Below the pieces are notes generated by a model. That model saw only the letters and a program-made list of their open reading frames with translations. It did no database searches and had not been told where the DNA came from. The position numbers and the translations under genes were made by a program. A stretch of 64,000 nucleotides of DNA from Bacteroidia bacterium (GTDB taxonomy: Bacteria > Bacteroidota > Bacteroidia > Cytophagales > Flammeovirgaceae): contig JAUIAB010000006.1 in assembly GCA_030425505.1 (NCBI GenBank), forward strand, positions 1 through 64,000. The letters are read 5' to 3'. Positions within the stretch are counted from its first letter, which is position 1. Each line of letters begins with the position of its first letter. This document shows positions 36,430 to 45,598 of the stretch, piece after piece.

Positions 36430-38541
36430 ATGCACTCACTATCAAAGTATCCCCTATCACGGGTTTTACTAGTATTTATTATTGGCATTCTTGTATATAG
36501 GTATTCTTATCTAGAAGGATTGGAGTATGTTTGTGGGGTATCCGTTGCTTTCTTTTTCCTTACTTCTCTTTTTTTAACAAGGGTCAGGAAGCTTTTTGCT
36601 AAAACTGTTCTCGGTTTCAATATCCTTTTTCTTTTTTTCTGCTTAGGTTATTTAAGCTCTTACTATTTCGATGAAAGTAACTCTACTAATCATCTTTTAT
36701 ACCACTCTGACTACACATACTACAAAGCAAAAATCATAAAACCTGTTTCTAAAACAGCCAAGGGTTATAAAACGACACTTGAAGTTCAATCTGTCAGATC
36801 TAAAGACTCTATCTGGTATGACGCTCAGGGTAAAGTTTATGCTTACTTTTCAGCAAAAAGAGGAGAGGGTCTAAATTTATCTTATGGAGATTACATTTTG
36901 ATAAAAGGTCAGGCTGAGGTGCTTCAAAAAACCTCTAACCCTCATCAGTTTGACTTTAAAACCTATTCTTCGTTGAAGAATATTTTCCATAATCATTTTA
37001 TAAAAACAAAAGATTTTCAGGTAATTGATGACCTTACTAAAGACTTCAGTCTGTATAAACTCGCATATGCTATAAATCAGCACTGTCAGGAAGTTTTTGA
37101 TACCTATATTGACGACGAGCAGTCTCGCCAGGTAATTTCTGCTTTGGTTTTGGGGGTTAAAGAAGATTTGGATTTAGAAATTAGAGATGCTTATTCCAAT
37201 GCTGGTGCTATGCATGTATTAGCTGTTTCAGGTTTACATGTAGGGATTTTAGTGGAGTTAATTTCTTTACTTTTTGTACGCTTGCCTCAAAAAAGAACAG
37301 TTGTAGTTTTTAGTAGCCTGTTAAAGCTAAGTTTTTTGTGGGGTTTTGCTATGGTTACGGGTCTATCTCCCTCTGTAACAAGGGCTTGTATGATGTTTTC
37401 GCTGTTTGAAGTAGGGACGTTATTAGGCAAAAAGACTAGTGTCTATAATATTATCTTTAGCTCAGCTTTTATTTTACTTGCTACCAATCCTTTTTTGATT
37501 TACGATGTTGGATTTCAGCTGTCTTATGTCGCTGTTATAGGGATCGTGTATTTTCAGCCTAAATTTTCTAATCTAATCTTTGTAGAAAAAGGGTTTCTAC
37601 TAAAAAAAACATGGGATCTAACTGCTGTGGCATTTGCTGCTCAGTTGAGTACCTTTCCAATTACTATCTTGTATTTCAATAATTTCCCCACCTATTTCTG
37701 GTTATCCAACTTTTTGGTAATACCCTCTGCAACTATTGCAGTTTCTACAGGTCTTTTACTTTTAGCATCATCAAGAATAACTTCAGTGGCAGGCTTTATC
37801 GGAAATCTTTTGAGCCAGTTATTGTCATTAGTGAACTTCCTTGTTAAAGGAATACAGTTTTTGCCTTTTTACCAGCTAGATAATTTATCGATTTCACAGC
37901 TGGAATGCATAATGATTTACACTATCATAGTTCTTATTTCTGTATTTTTTTATTTGCGAAATATTCAACTCTTCAAGTTAGGGGTTTTATTAGCTTTAGT
38001 GTTTTCTTCAAGCCTTTTAACTAAAGAAGTTCAAAGTTTAGGTCAATGCTCGATTCGAATATACCAGATTCCTAAACATCAGAACTTTGTGTTTATGAAA
38101 GGAAACAACGCTTCGGTAGTAGCGGACTCTATTTTAGTAAATGATACTCAAAAGATGAATTTCTTTATGCAAAATGACTTTTTGAAAAATAATATTTCAG
38201 AAAAGAAAGTGAATTCATATCCTAATAACTCAAGTAATTTGTTCGAAGGCTCAAGCTTTACTCAAATAGATGGAAACCTGTTATTTGTATCTAATGGTAC
38301 TAGCTTTTATATATATCGAAATAAAAAAAGTAGTTTGCCAGATCTAAAAATAGACTATTTGGTACTAGAACATAATATTATTGATAGCTTATCACAAATG
38401 GATATCAAAAACTTCAACACAGTTATTATCGGCTCTTCTTATTCCAGAAAAGCTGAAACTTGTTTAAGAGCTTCTTTAGATGAAAAAAAGGTTTCTTATC
38501 ATTCTGTTCTCAATGATGGAGCTTTTTTGCTCGACCTTTGA
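36430..38541 (+). CDS. comEC: ComEC/Rec2-type DNA uptake channel protein
   Basis: This 703-aa polytopic inner-membrane protein is thought to carry single-stranded DNA into the cytoplasm during transformation. It has an N-terminal membrane pair, the DUF4131/OB-like periplasmic region (about 95-200), and the competence domain with the signature MHVLAVSGLHVGILVELI near 258-275 and about eight more helices to 515. The C-terminal part (520-703) replaces the metallo-beta-lactamase domain of ComEC with a sequence lacking the HxHxDH motif, so nuclease activity is unlikely there. Confidence 0.88.
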   Translation: MHSLSKYPLSRVLLVFIIGILVYRYSYLEGLEYVCGVSVAFFFLTSLFLTRVRKLFAKTVLGFNILFLFFCLGYLSSYYFDESNSTNHLLYHSDYTYYKAKIIKPVSKTAKGYKTTLEVQSVRSKDSIWYDAQGKVYAYFSAKRGEGLNLSYGDYILIKGQAEVLQKTSNPHQFDFKTYSSLKNIFHNHFIKTKDFQVIDDLTKDFSLYKLAYAINQHCQEVFDTYIDDEQSRQVISALVLGVKEDLDLEIRDAYSNAGAMHVLAVSGLHVGILVELISLLFVRLPQKRTVVVFSSLLKLSFLWGFAMVTGLSPSVTRACMMFSLFEVGTLLGKKTSVYNIIFSSAFILLATNPFLIYDVGFQLSYVAVIGIVYFQPKFSNLIFVEKGFLLKKTWDLTAVAFAAQLSTFPITILYFNNFPTYFWLSNFLVIPSATIAVSTGLLLLASSRITSVAGFIGNLLSQLLSLVNFLVKGIQFLPFYQLDNLSISQLECIMIYTIIVLISVFFYLRNIQLFKLGVLLALVFSSSLLTKEVQSLGQCSIRIYQIPKHQNFVFMKGNNASVVADSILVNDTQKMNFFMQNDFLKNNISEKKVNSYPNNSSNLFEGSSFTQIDGNLLFVSNGTSFYIYRNKKSSLPDLKIDYLVLEHNIIDSLSQMDIKNFNTVIIGSSYSRKAETCLRASLDEKKVSYHSVLNDGAFLLDL

Positions 38542-38568
38542 TGCATTATACTGACCGAGTTGGCTCTT

Positions 38569-40362
38569 TTATTTTGCTTTAATCAAGGCTAAAATCTCTA
38601 TTTCTCTAACAATAATTTTGGCCATATCTTTTGCCAATTTAATATCCCTTTCATTGAACCTTTTCAAACCAGCTATTTCAATAATACCTAATACTTCTCC
38701 CTCATTTACCAAAGGAATAAATAACAGCGACTTAGGTTTTTTCTCTCCTACAAGTCCAGAAGTAATGGAAGGGTAGTTATCTGGAACCTCAGTAATTAAG
38801 CTCACGTTTTTTTCAAACGCAATTTGACCTACTAGACCTTCGCCAACTTTGAATGTAAACTGCCTGAATTTTTTCTTGTTGTAAGCATAGCAGGAAACCA
38901 TTTCCAGATAATCTGATTTTTTTGCGGACTTATGAAGTACATAAAAAGCTCCTTGCAAAGCCCCAAGCTGCTTAATAGCATACTTTAAAACAGTATCACT
39001 AAATTCTTCAAATGAAGTAAAAAGCTTTAGTTGGAGAGCTAAGCCAGCTAAGCTTTCCTGAATCCATTTCTCATCGGCATTGCTTTTCTCTTTGCTTATG
39101 ATATTTTCTCTTAAAACTAAAAGAGCATTCCCAAGGAGATCCTCATTATTCTGAGCTTCAAATGAAGAGTCCCACTGACCGTTATTCAGTGAGTTGATGA
39201 AACCTAACTCACTTTTACTTTTATCAATAAACCTATTGATGCTATTGCTAAGAGAAGCAATCTCTTTACTCAAATTCCCCTGTTCTACTTTTTTAGGTAA
39301 AGCTCCACTTGAAATAGTTTTGAGCTTTTTGGAAATCAATTTTAGGGGTTGTAAAATATAGTTTAAAAACAATATAGCAGCAAGTAAGGCAACTATGAGT
39401 ACTATCGTTTCTACTTGTATATACTGCTTTATAAAGCCCTCTAAGGAAGAGTAAACTTCATCTTCATCTACCTTTATGGTTAGCCCCCAATTAACATTAG
39501 GCACTTTATCCCATAATGCCAGGGTGGTTTTTCCTCTGTAGTCTGTGTCAAGTGCATAATCACTTTTTGCTCCTATAGCTGCCTTTTGCACAGAAATCTG
39601 AACTGGGTCATTGGTTAGTATAATCTGTGTCAAAGGGGCATTATCAGTATGCCTTTGTGTATTGATGATTTTTATTTTTCCTTCATTAGGGTTAGAAAAT
39701 GAAGGGTCAAAAAAACTTAAAAGAATTTCTCCAGTTACACCAAGCTGATTGTAATCTTCTACAATAGGAAAAATATTTTTAGTTACATCATATAAAACTA
39801 GGAGATAGCCTTTGTGTGCATCATTACTATCTATAATAGGAGATATGATAAACATCTGAACAGAGTTTCTAATTCTATAAGGCTCGCCAAAAAAGGTTTC
39901 TTTACCCTCTACCTGTTTTAAAGTTCTGGTAATTTTTCTGTATGAATACCCAATCTTTACTCCGCTTCTATCGCTTGCATAGAGAATCACACCTTCTGGG
40001 TTAGTTAATAGAATATTATCGTAATAGTATATGCTTTGATCAGGTAATAGCCTTTTATCCATTTGTTGGATAAGCTCTTCTATACCTTCACTATTTTGAA
40101 TAACCTGTTGAGCTTCTGATACATAATCAATAATATCATCTCCTGATTTTATGAAATCAACATTGTTTTCTATTGTTTGAAAAACAGAAGCAAGTCGATC
40201 TACCTTTAACTCACATATTCTTTGAAATTCTTCTACATACCTCTCTTTAAGGAACTCCTTAGTTTGGTTAAAGGTCAAATAACCAATTAAAGAAATAACG
40301 AATAATACAGTTATTATATTAAAAATCAGTATTTTATAACTAATACTAAGCTTTGAAAACAT
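38569..40362 (-). CDS. Membrane sensor with Cache, HAMP and GAF domains
   Basis: This 597-aa receptor-like protein has membrane helices at about 9-29 and 318-338 bounding a large periplasmic Cache-like domain (about 30-315; VILYASDRSGVKIGYSYRKI near 126). A HAMP-type linker (about 337-390) and a C-terminal GAF domain (about 440-595; VGEGLVGQIAFEKN near 512, SLLFIPLVNEGEVLGIIEIA near 549) follow. No kinase, cyclase or methyl-accepting signature is seen, so the output must come from a partner. It begins 1 bp after the neighbouring GAF protein gene, in a group with cheB and cheR. Confidence 0.82.
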   Translation of the reverse strand: MFSKLSISYKILIFNIITVLFVISLIGYLTFNQTKEFLKERYVEEFQRICELKVDRLASVFQTIENNVDFIKSGDDIIDYVSEAQQVIQNSEGIEELIQQMDKRLLPDQSIYYYDNILLTNPEGVILYASDRSGVKIGYSYRKITRTLKQVEGKETFFGEPYRIRNSVQMFIISPIIDSNDAHKGYLLVLYDVTKNIFPIVEDYNQLGVTGEILLSFFDPSFSNPNEGKIKIINTQRHTDNAPLTQIILTNDPVQISVQKAAIGAKSDYALDTDYRGKTTLALWDKVPNVNWGLTIKVDEDEVYSSLEGFIKQYIQVETIVLIVALLAAILFLNYILQPLKLISKKLKTISSGALPKKVEQGNLSKEIASLSNSINRFIDKSKSELGFINSLNNGQWDSSFEAQNNEDLLGNALLVLRENIISKEKSNADEKWIQESLAGLALQLKLFTSFEEFSDTVLKYAIKQLGALQGAFYVLHKSAKKSDYLEMVSCYAYNKKKFRQFTFKVGEGLVGQIAFEKNVSLITEVPDNYPSITSGLVGEKKPKSLLFIPLVNEGEVLGIIEIAGLKRFNERDIKLAKDMAKIIVREIEILALIKAK

Positions 40363-40363
40363 A

Positions 40364-41215
40364 CTAGTCTAAATTATTATTTTCTTTTTTAGAGAAGGAA
40401 AACTCCATTTCTGCAATGTGATTGCAACACTTTCTTAAAAAAATCAGCTCTTCTTCCTTAAAATTTTCAAATCGAGCAATTTCTAATACACCAAAAACTT
40501 CCCCTTGTGTTTTTACAGGAACAAAAGCTATTTGAGAAGGTTTTGATTTCCCTAAACCTGACATTGCTTGGATTTCCTCGTGATCTATTTCCTCAGTTGT
40601 GAATATGATTCCATCTTTAGCAGCTTGCCCAACTAAGCCTTCACCATATTTGAAGGTAAGATTTTCATCTTCAGGAATGTAAGCATAAGCTGCCCGCAAA
40701 GTATACGATTTATCTTCTCCCAAAATGTTATTTAGTCGATAATAGGAAGCTAGAACCGCATTTACCTTTTGAGATAAGTACGATATTATTTTTTGGAAAT
40801 CTATACTTTGGGAGTCTCCTTCTTTTATAAACGAAAGAAACTCATTTGCGGAATAAATCGCCTGATTTTCTTTATCATTATTTTGAAATGGATTCCTGTC
40901 AATTATTCTTGGTACAAGAACCTCCTCTTTTTGGGTAACAGAAAACTTACTATTAACAAGCAAAAAAAGTAGTAATACCGTCAAAACTATATCTATAGAT
41001 AGGATAATGTTTACTGGGTTAAGTACCTCGTTTACTTTTTCTAGTTCGCTATTTTCAATAATTCCCATTTCTTTTAAAATTTCTTCAGGAAGCGTATTGA
41101 TTTTAAAAGTTAGATAGCTTGTAAAAGCTACTATCAGTATGAAGAAGAAAATGGCAAGATTTCTATATGTCTTTTTCATCAGTCCAATATTAAATAAATT
41201 ACTTAATTGGATCAA
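40364..41215 (-). CDS. Membrane-anchored GAF-domain protein
   Basis: This 283-aa protein has two membrane helices (about 16-35 and 70-88) and a C-terminal GAF domain (about 135-275) closely similar in pattern to that of the following gene (YGEGLVGQAAKDG, IAFVPVKTQGEVFGVLEIARF). The bound ligand is not known. The duplicated GAF module in two adjacent genes suggests they form a complex or arose by duplication. Start chosen at the first ATG; an alternative lies at residue 13. Confidence 0.8.
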   Translation of the reverse strand: MIQLSNLFNIGLMKKTYRNLAIFFFILIVAFTSYLTFKINTLPEEILKEMGIIENSELEKVNEVLNPVNIILSIDIVLTVLLLFLLVNSKFSVTQKEEVLVPRIIDRNPFQNNDKENQAIYSANEFLSFIKEGDSQSIDFQKIISYLSQKVNAVLASYYRLNNILGEDKSYTLRAAYAYIPEDENLTFKYGEGLVGQAAKDGIIFTTEEIDHEEIQAMSGLGKSKPSQIAFVPVKTQGEVFGVLEIARFENFKEEELIFLRKCCNHIAEMEFSFSKKENNNLD

Positions 41216-41345
41216 TTATAATATACCATATTTATCAAGTAAGTTATTTAAAATTAGAGCTTTGCCCAGGAAATGTCATTAAATAGAAGTTTTTACGTTC
41301 TTAAATTGATATATGAGTGTACGGTAAGGGTATTTGCTGGAAGTT

Positions 41346-41954
41346 TTATAGCAAAAATCTTTTAAGCACTTTCTTTTTTTTAGAACAAAGGCTGTTTAAA
41401 AAAGAACAGATTTCTTTTGAACTCAAAACAAGGTCAATAGGCGTAACGCTAAGAGCAGACTTTGGCATTGTGGGTACAGTACTTTCATTAGGGTTTTGAA
41501 TAATAGTTAGCCCATTATTTTCCTTAATTTTCTTCATCCCTAAAGCACCATCCTGATTTGCTCCAGAGTAAAGAATTCCTACAACTTTATCTTTTAGAGC
41601 ATAAGCAGCAGACTCAAACATCAAATCTATTGATGGTCGGGAGTAATTTACTGGTTCTTCTGTTGACAAATGAATTGTTTTTTTTTCGTCAATAAGAAGG
41701 TGATAATTAGAAGGAGCCAAATAAATTTTATTTTGTAAAATTTTTTCTTTGTCATAGGGTTCAAGAACAGTATGGGAGATCCCAATCGAAAGAGCTTCAG
41801 CAAAACCCTTTTTAACATTCTTAGGCCTGTGTAAGCATAAAACTATTGAATACGTAAATTCAGTTGGTAATTTTTCTAATAACAGCTTTATTGGCTGGAA
41901 GCTACCAGCAGACCCACCTATTAATACAATCTCATACTCTTCTTGCATTTCCAC
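41346..41954 (-). CDS. cheB: CheB-type methylesterase domain protein (no receiver)
   Basis: This 202-aa protein corresponds to the catalytic domain of chemotaxis methylesterase CheB. The triad can be seen as GGSAGS (Ser 15), CLHRP (His 42) and GANQDGA (Asp 135). The N-terminal receiver domain is missing, so activity is not controlled by phosphorylation in the usual way. It follows cheR by one base and precedes two GAF sensor genes. The window holds no MCP, CheA or CheW gene, so the methylated partner is unknown. Confidence 0.9.
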   Translation of the reverse strand: MEMQEEYEIVLIGGSAGSFQPIKLLLEKLPTEFTYSIVLCLHRPKNVKKGFAEALSIGISHTVLEPYDKEKILQNKIYLAPSNYHLLIDEKKTIHLSTEEPVNYSRPSIDLMFESAAYALKDKVVGILYSGANQDGALGMKKIKENNGLTIIQNPNESTVPTMPKSALSVTPIDLVLSSKEICSFLNSLCSKKKKVLKRFLL

Positions 41955-41955
41955 T

Positions 41956-42804
41956 TTATAGCGTAGTTTTTCTATAAATTTTCTCCTCGTAATTCTCTAC
42001 ATCAAACTTGTTAGCAATTCCGCTCCACATAATAGACTCTTTCGTTCCTATAGCCATATATCCATTTATATATAAACTTTTATGCATTTTTTGAAGAACT
42101 TTATCTTGTAAAATCTCATCAAAATAAATCATGACGTTTCTGCAAAGTACCAGATCAAAATTGGATAATGGATCTTCACTTACAAGATTATGCTTTATAA
42201 AAGAAACCTTTTCAAGGTATTCTTGTTTCATTTTTAAGCCCTTTTTAGACTTTTCAAAATAATAATCGAGTCTACGAGTACTATCTGGATCAAAAGTGTT
42301 AAAGTTCAAGTAATTATGATCCAGGTTTCTATAGCTTATTATCCCTTCTTTTGCATTTTTTAGTATCTCCTCATCTATATCAGTGGCTACAATTTTAGTT
42401 TTTTCTAAAAGACCAAGCTTATCTAACACAATTAGCATGGAAAACACCTCTTCACCAGAAGAGCAGCCTGCATGCCAGATCTTGATCACTTCAGATTGGC
42501 TAGAAATTTTAGGTAAAACTGTAGTATAAACCTCTTCCCAAAAAGAAGGATCTCTAAACATCTCGGTTACATTTACAGTGACCTCTGATAGAAACTCTGA
42601 GAAGAAAGATTTTTCTTTTTTTAATAAATTCTTTAAGTCAAAAAGACTGTTCAAAGAAAAAAGCTCCAAAATTCTAGAAAGCCTTCTTCGAAACGATGGA
42701 ATTGCATAATTCCTGAAATCATAACCGAATGAGTCAAAAATAAATTCTGTAAATAAATTTATTTCTAAAGTAGTTAAATCCATTAAAGTATTGTTAAGTA
42801 GCAC
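41956..42804 (-). CDS. cheR: CheR-type protein-glutamate methyltransferase
   Basis: This SAM-dependent methyltransferase of 282 aa has the N-terminal all-alpha domain (about 1-80) and the catalytic domain with VTEMFRDPSFW near 76, the SAM-binding WHAGCSSGEE near 109 and FDLVLCRNVMIYF near 213-225. In classic chemotaxis it methylates glutamates of receptors. Here it forms a pair with a receiver-less CheB and neighbouring GAF sensors, more like the alternative Che-type modules of Bacteroidota than a flagellar system. Confidence 0.93.
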   Translation of the reverse strand: MLLNNTLMDLTTLEINLFTEFIFDSFGYDFRNYAIPSFRRRLSRILELFSLNSLFDLKNLLKKEKSFFSEFLSEVTVNVTEMFRDPSFWEEVYTTVLPKISSQSEVIKIWHAGCSSGEEVFSMLIVLDKLGLLEKTKIVATDIDEEILKNAKEGIISYRNLDHNYLNFNTFDPDSTRRLDYYFEKSKKGLKMKQEYLEKVSFIKHNLVSEDPLSNFDLVLCRNVMIYFDEILQDKVLQKMHKSLYINGYMAIGTKESIMWSGIANKFDVENYEEKIYRKTTL

Positions 42805-42900
42805 TTTTTATGTTTTATTTCACTTAATGTTGATAAACGTAAGGTTGGCAATACCTGTTATCTTTGTGTAAGGTTTTAAATAGATTAAATACTAATAAAT

Positions 42901-43605
42901 ATGCTTAGGATAAAAAAATATTGGTTATTAGCAGTTTCGTTTTTGTTTATAACATCCATATCTATTTTTAAGAGTAATGAAGCAAAAGGACAGACTAGCT
43001 TCGATTTACCAGGTCACTTTGTTTTTGATTTTGGTTTAGCTGTCTGGAATGATTACCCAGAAGAAATGCAGCTCAGCACTTGGGGATCAAGAGGGGTAAA
43101 TATGGCTTACTTTTATGAAATCCAACTAGGCTCTGAGAAGTTTACCCTTAATCCTGGGCTAGGGTTATGGCTTCAAAGCTATAATTTTAAACAAAATGCG
43201 ATATTGGGGGAAGCAAACGGTAGGCTAACATATGCTTTAGACCCTACTCTGTCCTACAAAAAAACGAAGCTTGCAGCTAACTATTTAACACTTCCACTAG
43301 AGTTTAGGTTTAGAACAAACCCTGGTAGAAATGCTTTCCGAGTTGGGTTTGGAGGTAGAGTAAACTACCTATATAGTTCTCATACTAAAGTAAAGTTCAA
43401 AGATGCAGACGGAAACATGGTAAAAGCAAAAACGAAAGACGATTTTTTACTTGAAAAGCTTCAATACGGTATAACTGGTCGAATTGGATTTAGCTCTATT
43501 AACTTGTTTGCTTATTACAACTTAAATAATGTTTTTGAAGAGTCAGCTTTGCCAGAAAATAACCCAACAACACTTGTAATTGGAATAACATTAAAAGGAC
43601 TTTAA
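42901..43605 (+). CDS. Outer-membrane beta-barrel protein (PorT/OmpX-like)
   Basis: This 234-aa protein has a signal peptide (about 1-30, ending NEAKGQTS) and then a series of amphipathic beta strands with the typical LNPGLGLWLQSYNFK and LTLPLEFRFRTNPG elements (near 80 and 130) of PorT/beta-barrel proteins of Bacteroidota. No active-site motif. A TATCTTTG at 42859-42866 could be the -7 promoter box, but no TTG is correctly spaced. It converges on the YihY gene with a gap of 2 bp. Confidence 0.78.
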   Translation: MLRIKKYWLLAVSFLFITSISIFKSNEAKGQTSFDLPGHFVFDFGLAVWNDYPEEMQLSTWGSRGVNMAYFYEIQLGSEKFTLNPGLGLWLQSYNFKQNAILGEANGRLTYALDPTLSYKKTKLAANYLTLPLEFRFRTNPGRNAFRVGFGGRVNYLYSSHTKVKFKDADGNMVKAKTKDDFLLEKLQYGITGRIGFSSINLFAYYNLNNVFEESALPENNPTTLVIGITLKGL

Positions 43606-43607
43606 GC

Positions 43608-44870
43608 TTAAGGTTCCAGTTTGACTTTATTGAACTTACTCCAATTACTAGAAAATACTTTTTCCAAATTTTCTTTAATAAGGGAGAGGTTTTCATTTTT
43701 AAGTTTTTCAATATAAGGCACTCCTTCTGCAAATATTCTATCTAGTATTAGAGAGGGAGTAAGGTCTTTTAATGGAACTGCTGGATGAAAATAATCCTCC
43801 ATATCATCATCTTTAAGCACTTTTACCAAAAGTTTTGCATCTACTGACTTGTTTAGTATAGCATCAATAGATTTAATAGAGAATGGAAGCTCTTTTTGAA
43901 GCTGGATTTTATTTATTGGAGAATGATTATTCGCAAAATAATTCTTGATATAAAGTAAGGTAAATACAGTCACAGATAACCTTTCCATCAGGCTCATTTT
44001 CTCCAAATCTATATCCTTAAAGTTGATCGTTTTGTAGTGGATTGAATAGCACATTTCTGCGCCGAAAAGAACAATCGTCCAACCTAAGCGAACCCATATC
44101 ATCATAAGGGGTAAAATGGCAAAACTTCCATAAACAGCATTGTATCTGGAGATTCCTATTTGAAAGTATACATATACCCACTCAGTAAAGTTGTAAGCAA
44201 GAGCAACGAAAAAACCTGCAATCAATGCTGACTTTATCTTCACAGATGTATTAGGAATGGCCCAATACAATATTGTAATTGAAAGCCAAATAACTAAGAA
44301 AGGAATTACGTCTATAGCTGTATTTAAAAAACTACTTGCTGCTTCCGACCACTCAGATACAATACTTAAGTTGCTGGCAATAAATAACTTGAAGCTGCTA
44401 GAAAATAAAATAAAAATGGGGACTGTAAAAACAATGGTTATGTAGTCAGTAAGTTTTCTTATCATCGGTCTGGATTTTTTTATTCCCCAAACCTGATTAA
44501 AAGAAAGTTCAACCTGATATAGTAGACCTAGAACTGATATAAAAAGAAAAATAATACTAGCTAATACCAGAGCTTCCTCACCCGTAAACTTCAATAGTGC
44601 TTGAGCGAAACCATAAATTAAATCAAATACTTCCTGGTATGCACCAAACGTTTCTTTTAACTCTTTTCGAAGCAAGTTTTCCAATCCAAACCCTTTAGAA
44701 AGAGCTAGACCTAACGACAAAATTGGAACAATAGAAAGTATAGAATAATAAGATAAAGAAGCGGTAAAAAGATGACACTTGTCTCTCTTAAAATAATTAG
44801 TAGAAAATAAAAGAACGCTAAATGCAGATCTAAAAAAAAGACGTACTGACGTATATGCTTTTTTTATCAT
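43608..44870 (-). CDS. YihY/BrkB-family membrane protein
   Basis: This inner-membrane protein of 420 aa has six helices over about 35-275 and the family pattern FTASLSYYSILSIVPILSLG near 36 and AVYGSFAILPLMMIWVRLGW near 237. The former 'ribonuclease BN' label for this family is incorrect; the true function is unknown. The C-terminal 130 residues look like a soluble winged-helix region (LQKELPFSIKSIDAILNK near 330), a known addition in Bacteroidota. Confidence 0.9.
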   Translation of the reverse strand: MIKKAYTSVRLFFRSAFSVLLFSTNYFKRDKCHLFTASLSYYSILSIVPILSLGLALSKGFGLENLLRKELKETFGAYQEVFDLIYGFAQALLKFTGEEALVLASIIFLFISVLGLLYQVELSFNQVWGIKKSRPMIRKLTDYITIVFTVPIFILFSSSFKLFIASNLSIVSEWSEAASSFLNTAIDVIPFLVIWLSITILYWAIPNTSVKIKSALIAGFFVALAYNFTEWVYVYFQIGISRYNAVYGSFAILPLMMIWVRLGWTIVLFGAEMCYSIHYKTINFKDIDLEKMSLMERLSVTVFTLLYIKNYFANNHSPINKIQLQKELPFSIKSIDAILNKSVDAKLLVKVLKDDDMEDYFHPAVPLKDLTPSLILDRIFAEGVPYIEKLKNENLSLIKENLEKVFSSNWSKFNKVKLEP

Positions 44871-44935
44871 GATCTTTACTAGCCTATTTCTTACTAAATC
44901 ACACCAATTTAGGGAAGCTTAGATGTATTAGAAAC

Positions 44936-45514
44936 TTATTTTTGTGCTTCTTTAAGTTGAAACTGAGGATTTTTGAGCTTCACCCATTCAAAAATACCAA
45001 ACATTAACGTTCCGTAAATAAGTGTACCAAAAAGGAAATTCCTTTCAAAAGGAATCGCAGCGACTAAGCATGTCCAAAATCCTGCTAAAGTTTTAGGGTA
45101 CATAGTTCCGCTCATCCAAACACCAAAGTCAGTTACTATCCAATGTATGGCAACTACCAAAATACTGGATAGAAAAAAGTTAGTAATAGAGAGTTTTTTT
45201 CTGAGCAGTCTTCCTACCAATACCATTAAAATAAAAGCCCCATATACCCAGTAAAAACCTGAGTAGAACAGAGAGTAATTAGCATTAAAAAAGCTAAGCA
45301 AAGCATCGCTTATAAGAAGAGAAAGCAATGGAAAGAGAAAAGCCTTTGAGTTTTGCTGAAAATACGCTCCTCCAAATAATGCCATTGCTCCAATAGGGGT
45401 GAAGTTTGCCAGTAACACGTCTTTACCAGCTAAAAATACTCTACTTATAGCTACAATCGCTATAAAAGATAAAAGAAGAATAAATCTTGGGTTAATATAG
45501 TCTTTGTTAATCAT
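44936..45514 (-). CDS. DUF6580-like small integral membrane protein
   Basis: This 192-aa protein has five or six membrane helices and the sequence NFTPIGAMALFGGAYFQ near 37, typical of the DUF6580 'putative transport protein' family, similar in layout to the S components of ECF-type vitamin transporters. The substrate cannot be told and no energising component is near. The ATG is 3 bp from the 81-bp leader repeat, as with gldB and the PAS kinase. Confidence 0.7.
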   Translation of the reverse strand: MINKDYINPRFILLLSFIAIVAISRVFLAGKDVLLANFTPIGAMALFGGAYFQQNSKAFLFPLLSLLISDALLSFFNANYSLFYSGFYWVYGAFILMVLVGRLLRKKLSITNFFLSSILVVAIHWIVTDFGVWMSGTMYPKTLAGFWTCLVAAIPFERNFLFGTLIYGTLMFGIFEWVKLKNPQFQLKEAQK

Positions 45515-45517
45515 CTA

Positions 45518-45598
45518 TTTAAAGTTTGTGACCTGCCTAATTTGTTTGACGTACAGCTAAATCTTCCTTCTGTGTGCCTCAATTTTAAATTAGACATG
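45518..45598 (-). repeat. 81-bp leader repeat, copy 3 (upstream of the DUF6580-like gene)
   Basis: On the minus strand the element runs 45598 to 45518 and stops 3 bp before the ATG at 45512-45514. It is two bases shorter than the other copies but keeps the best-conserved blocks: aattgaggcacac, aaacaaattaggcaggtcacaaa and tttaaa. The orientation relative to the gene is the same as in copies 1 and 2. Confidence 0.8.

Noticed and set aside
42859-42866. TATCTTTG as a promoter -7 box before the outer-membrane protein gene
   Set aside because: No TTG lies 17-23 bp upstream (nearest usable one is 26 bp away), so it is mentioned only as a weak possibility.
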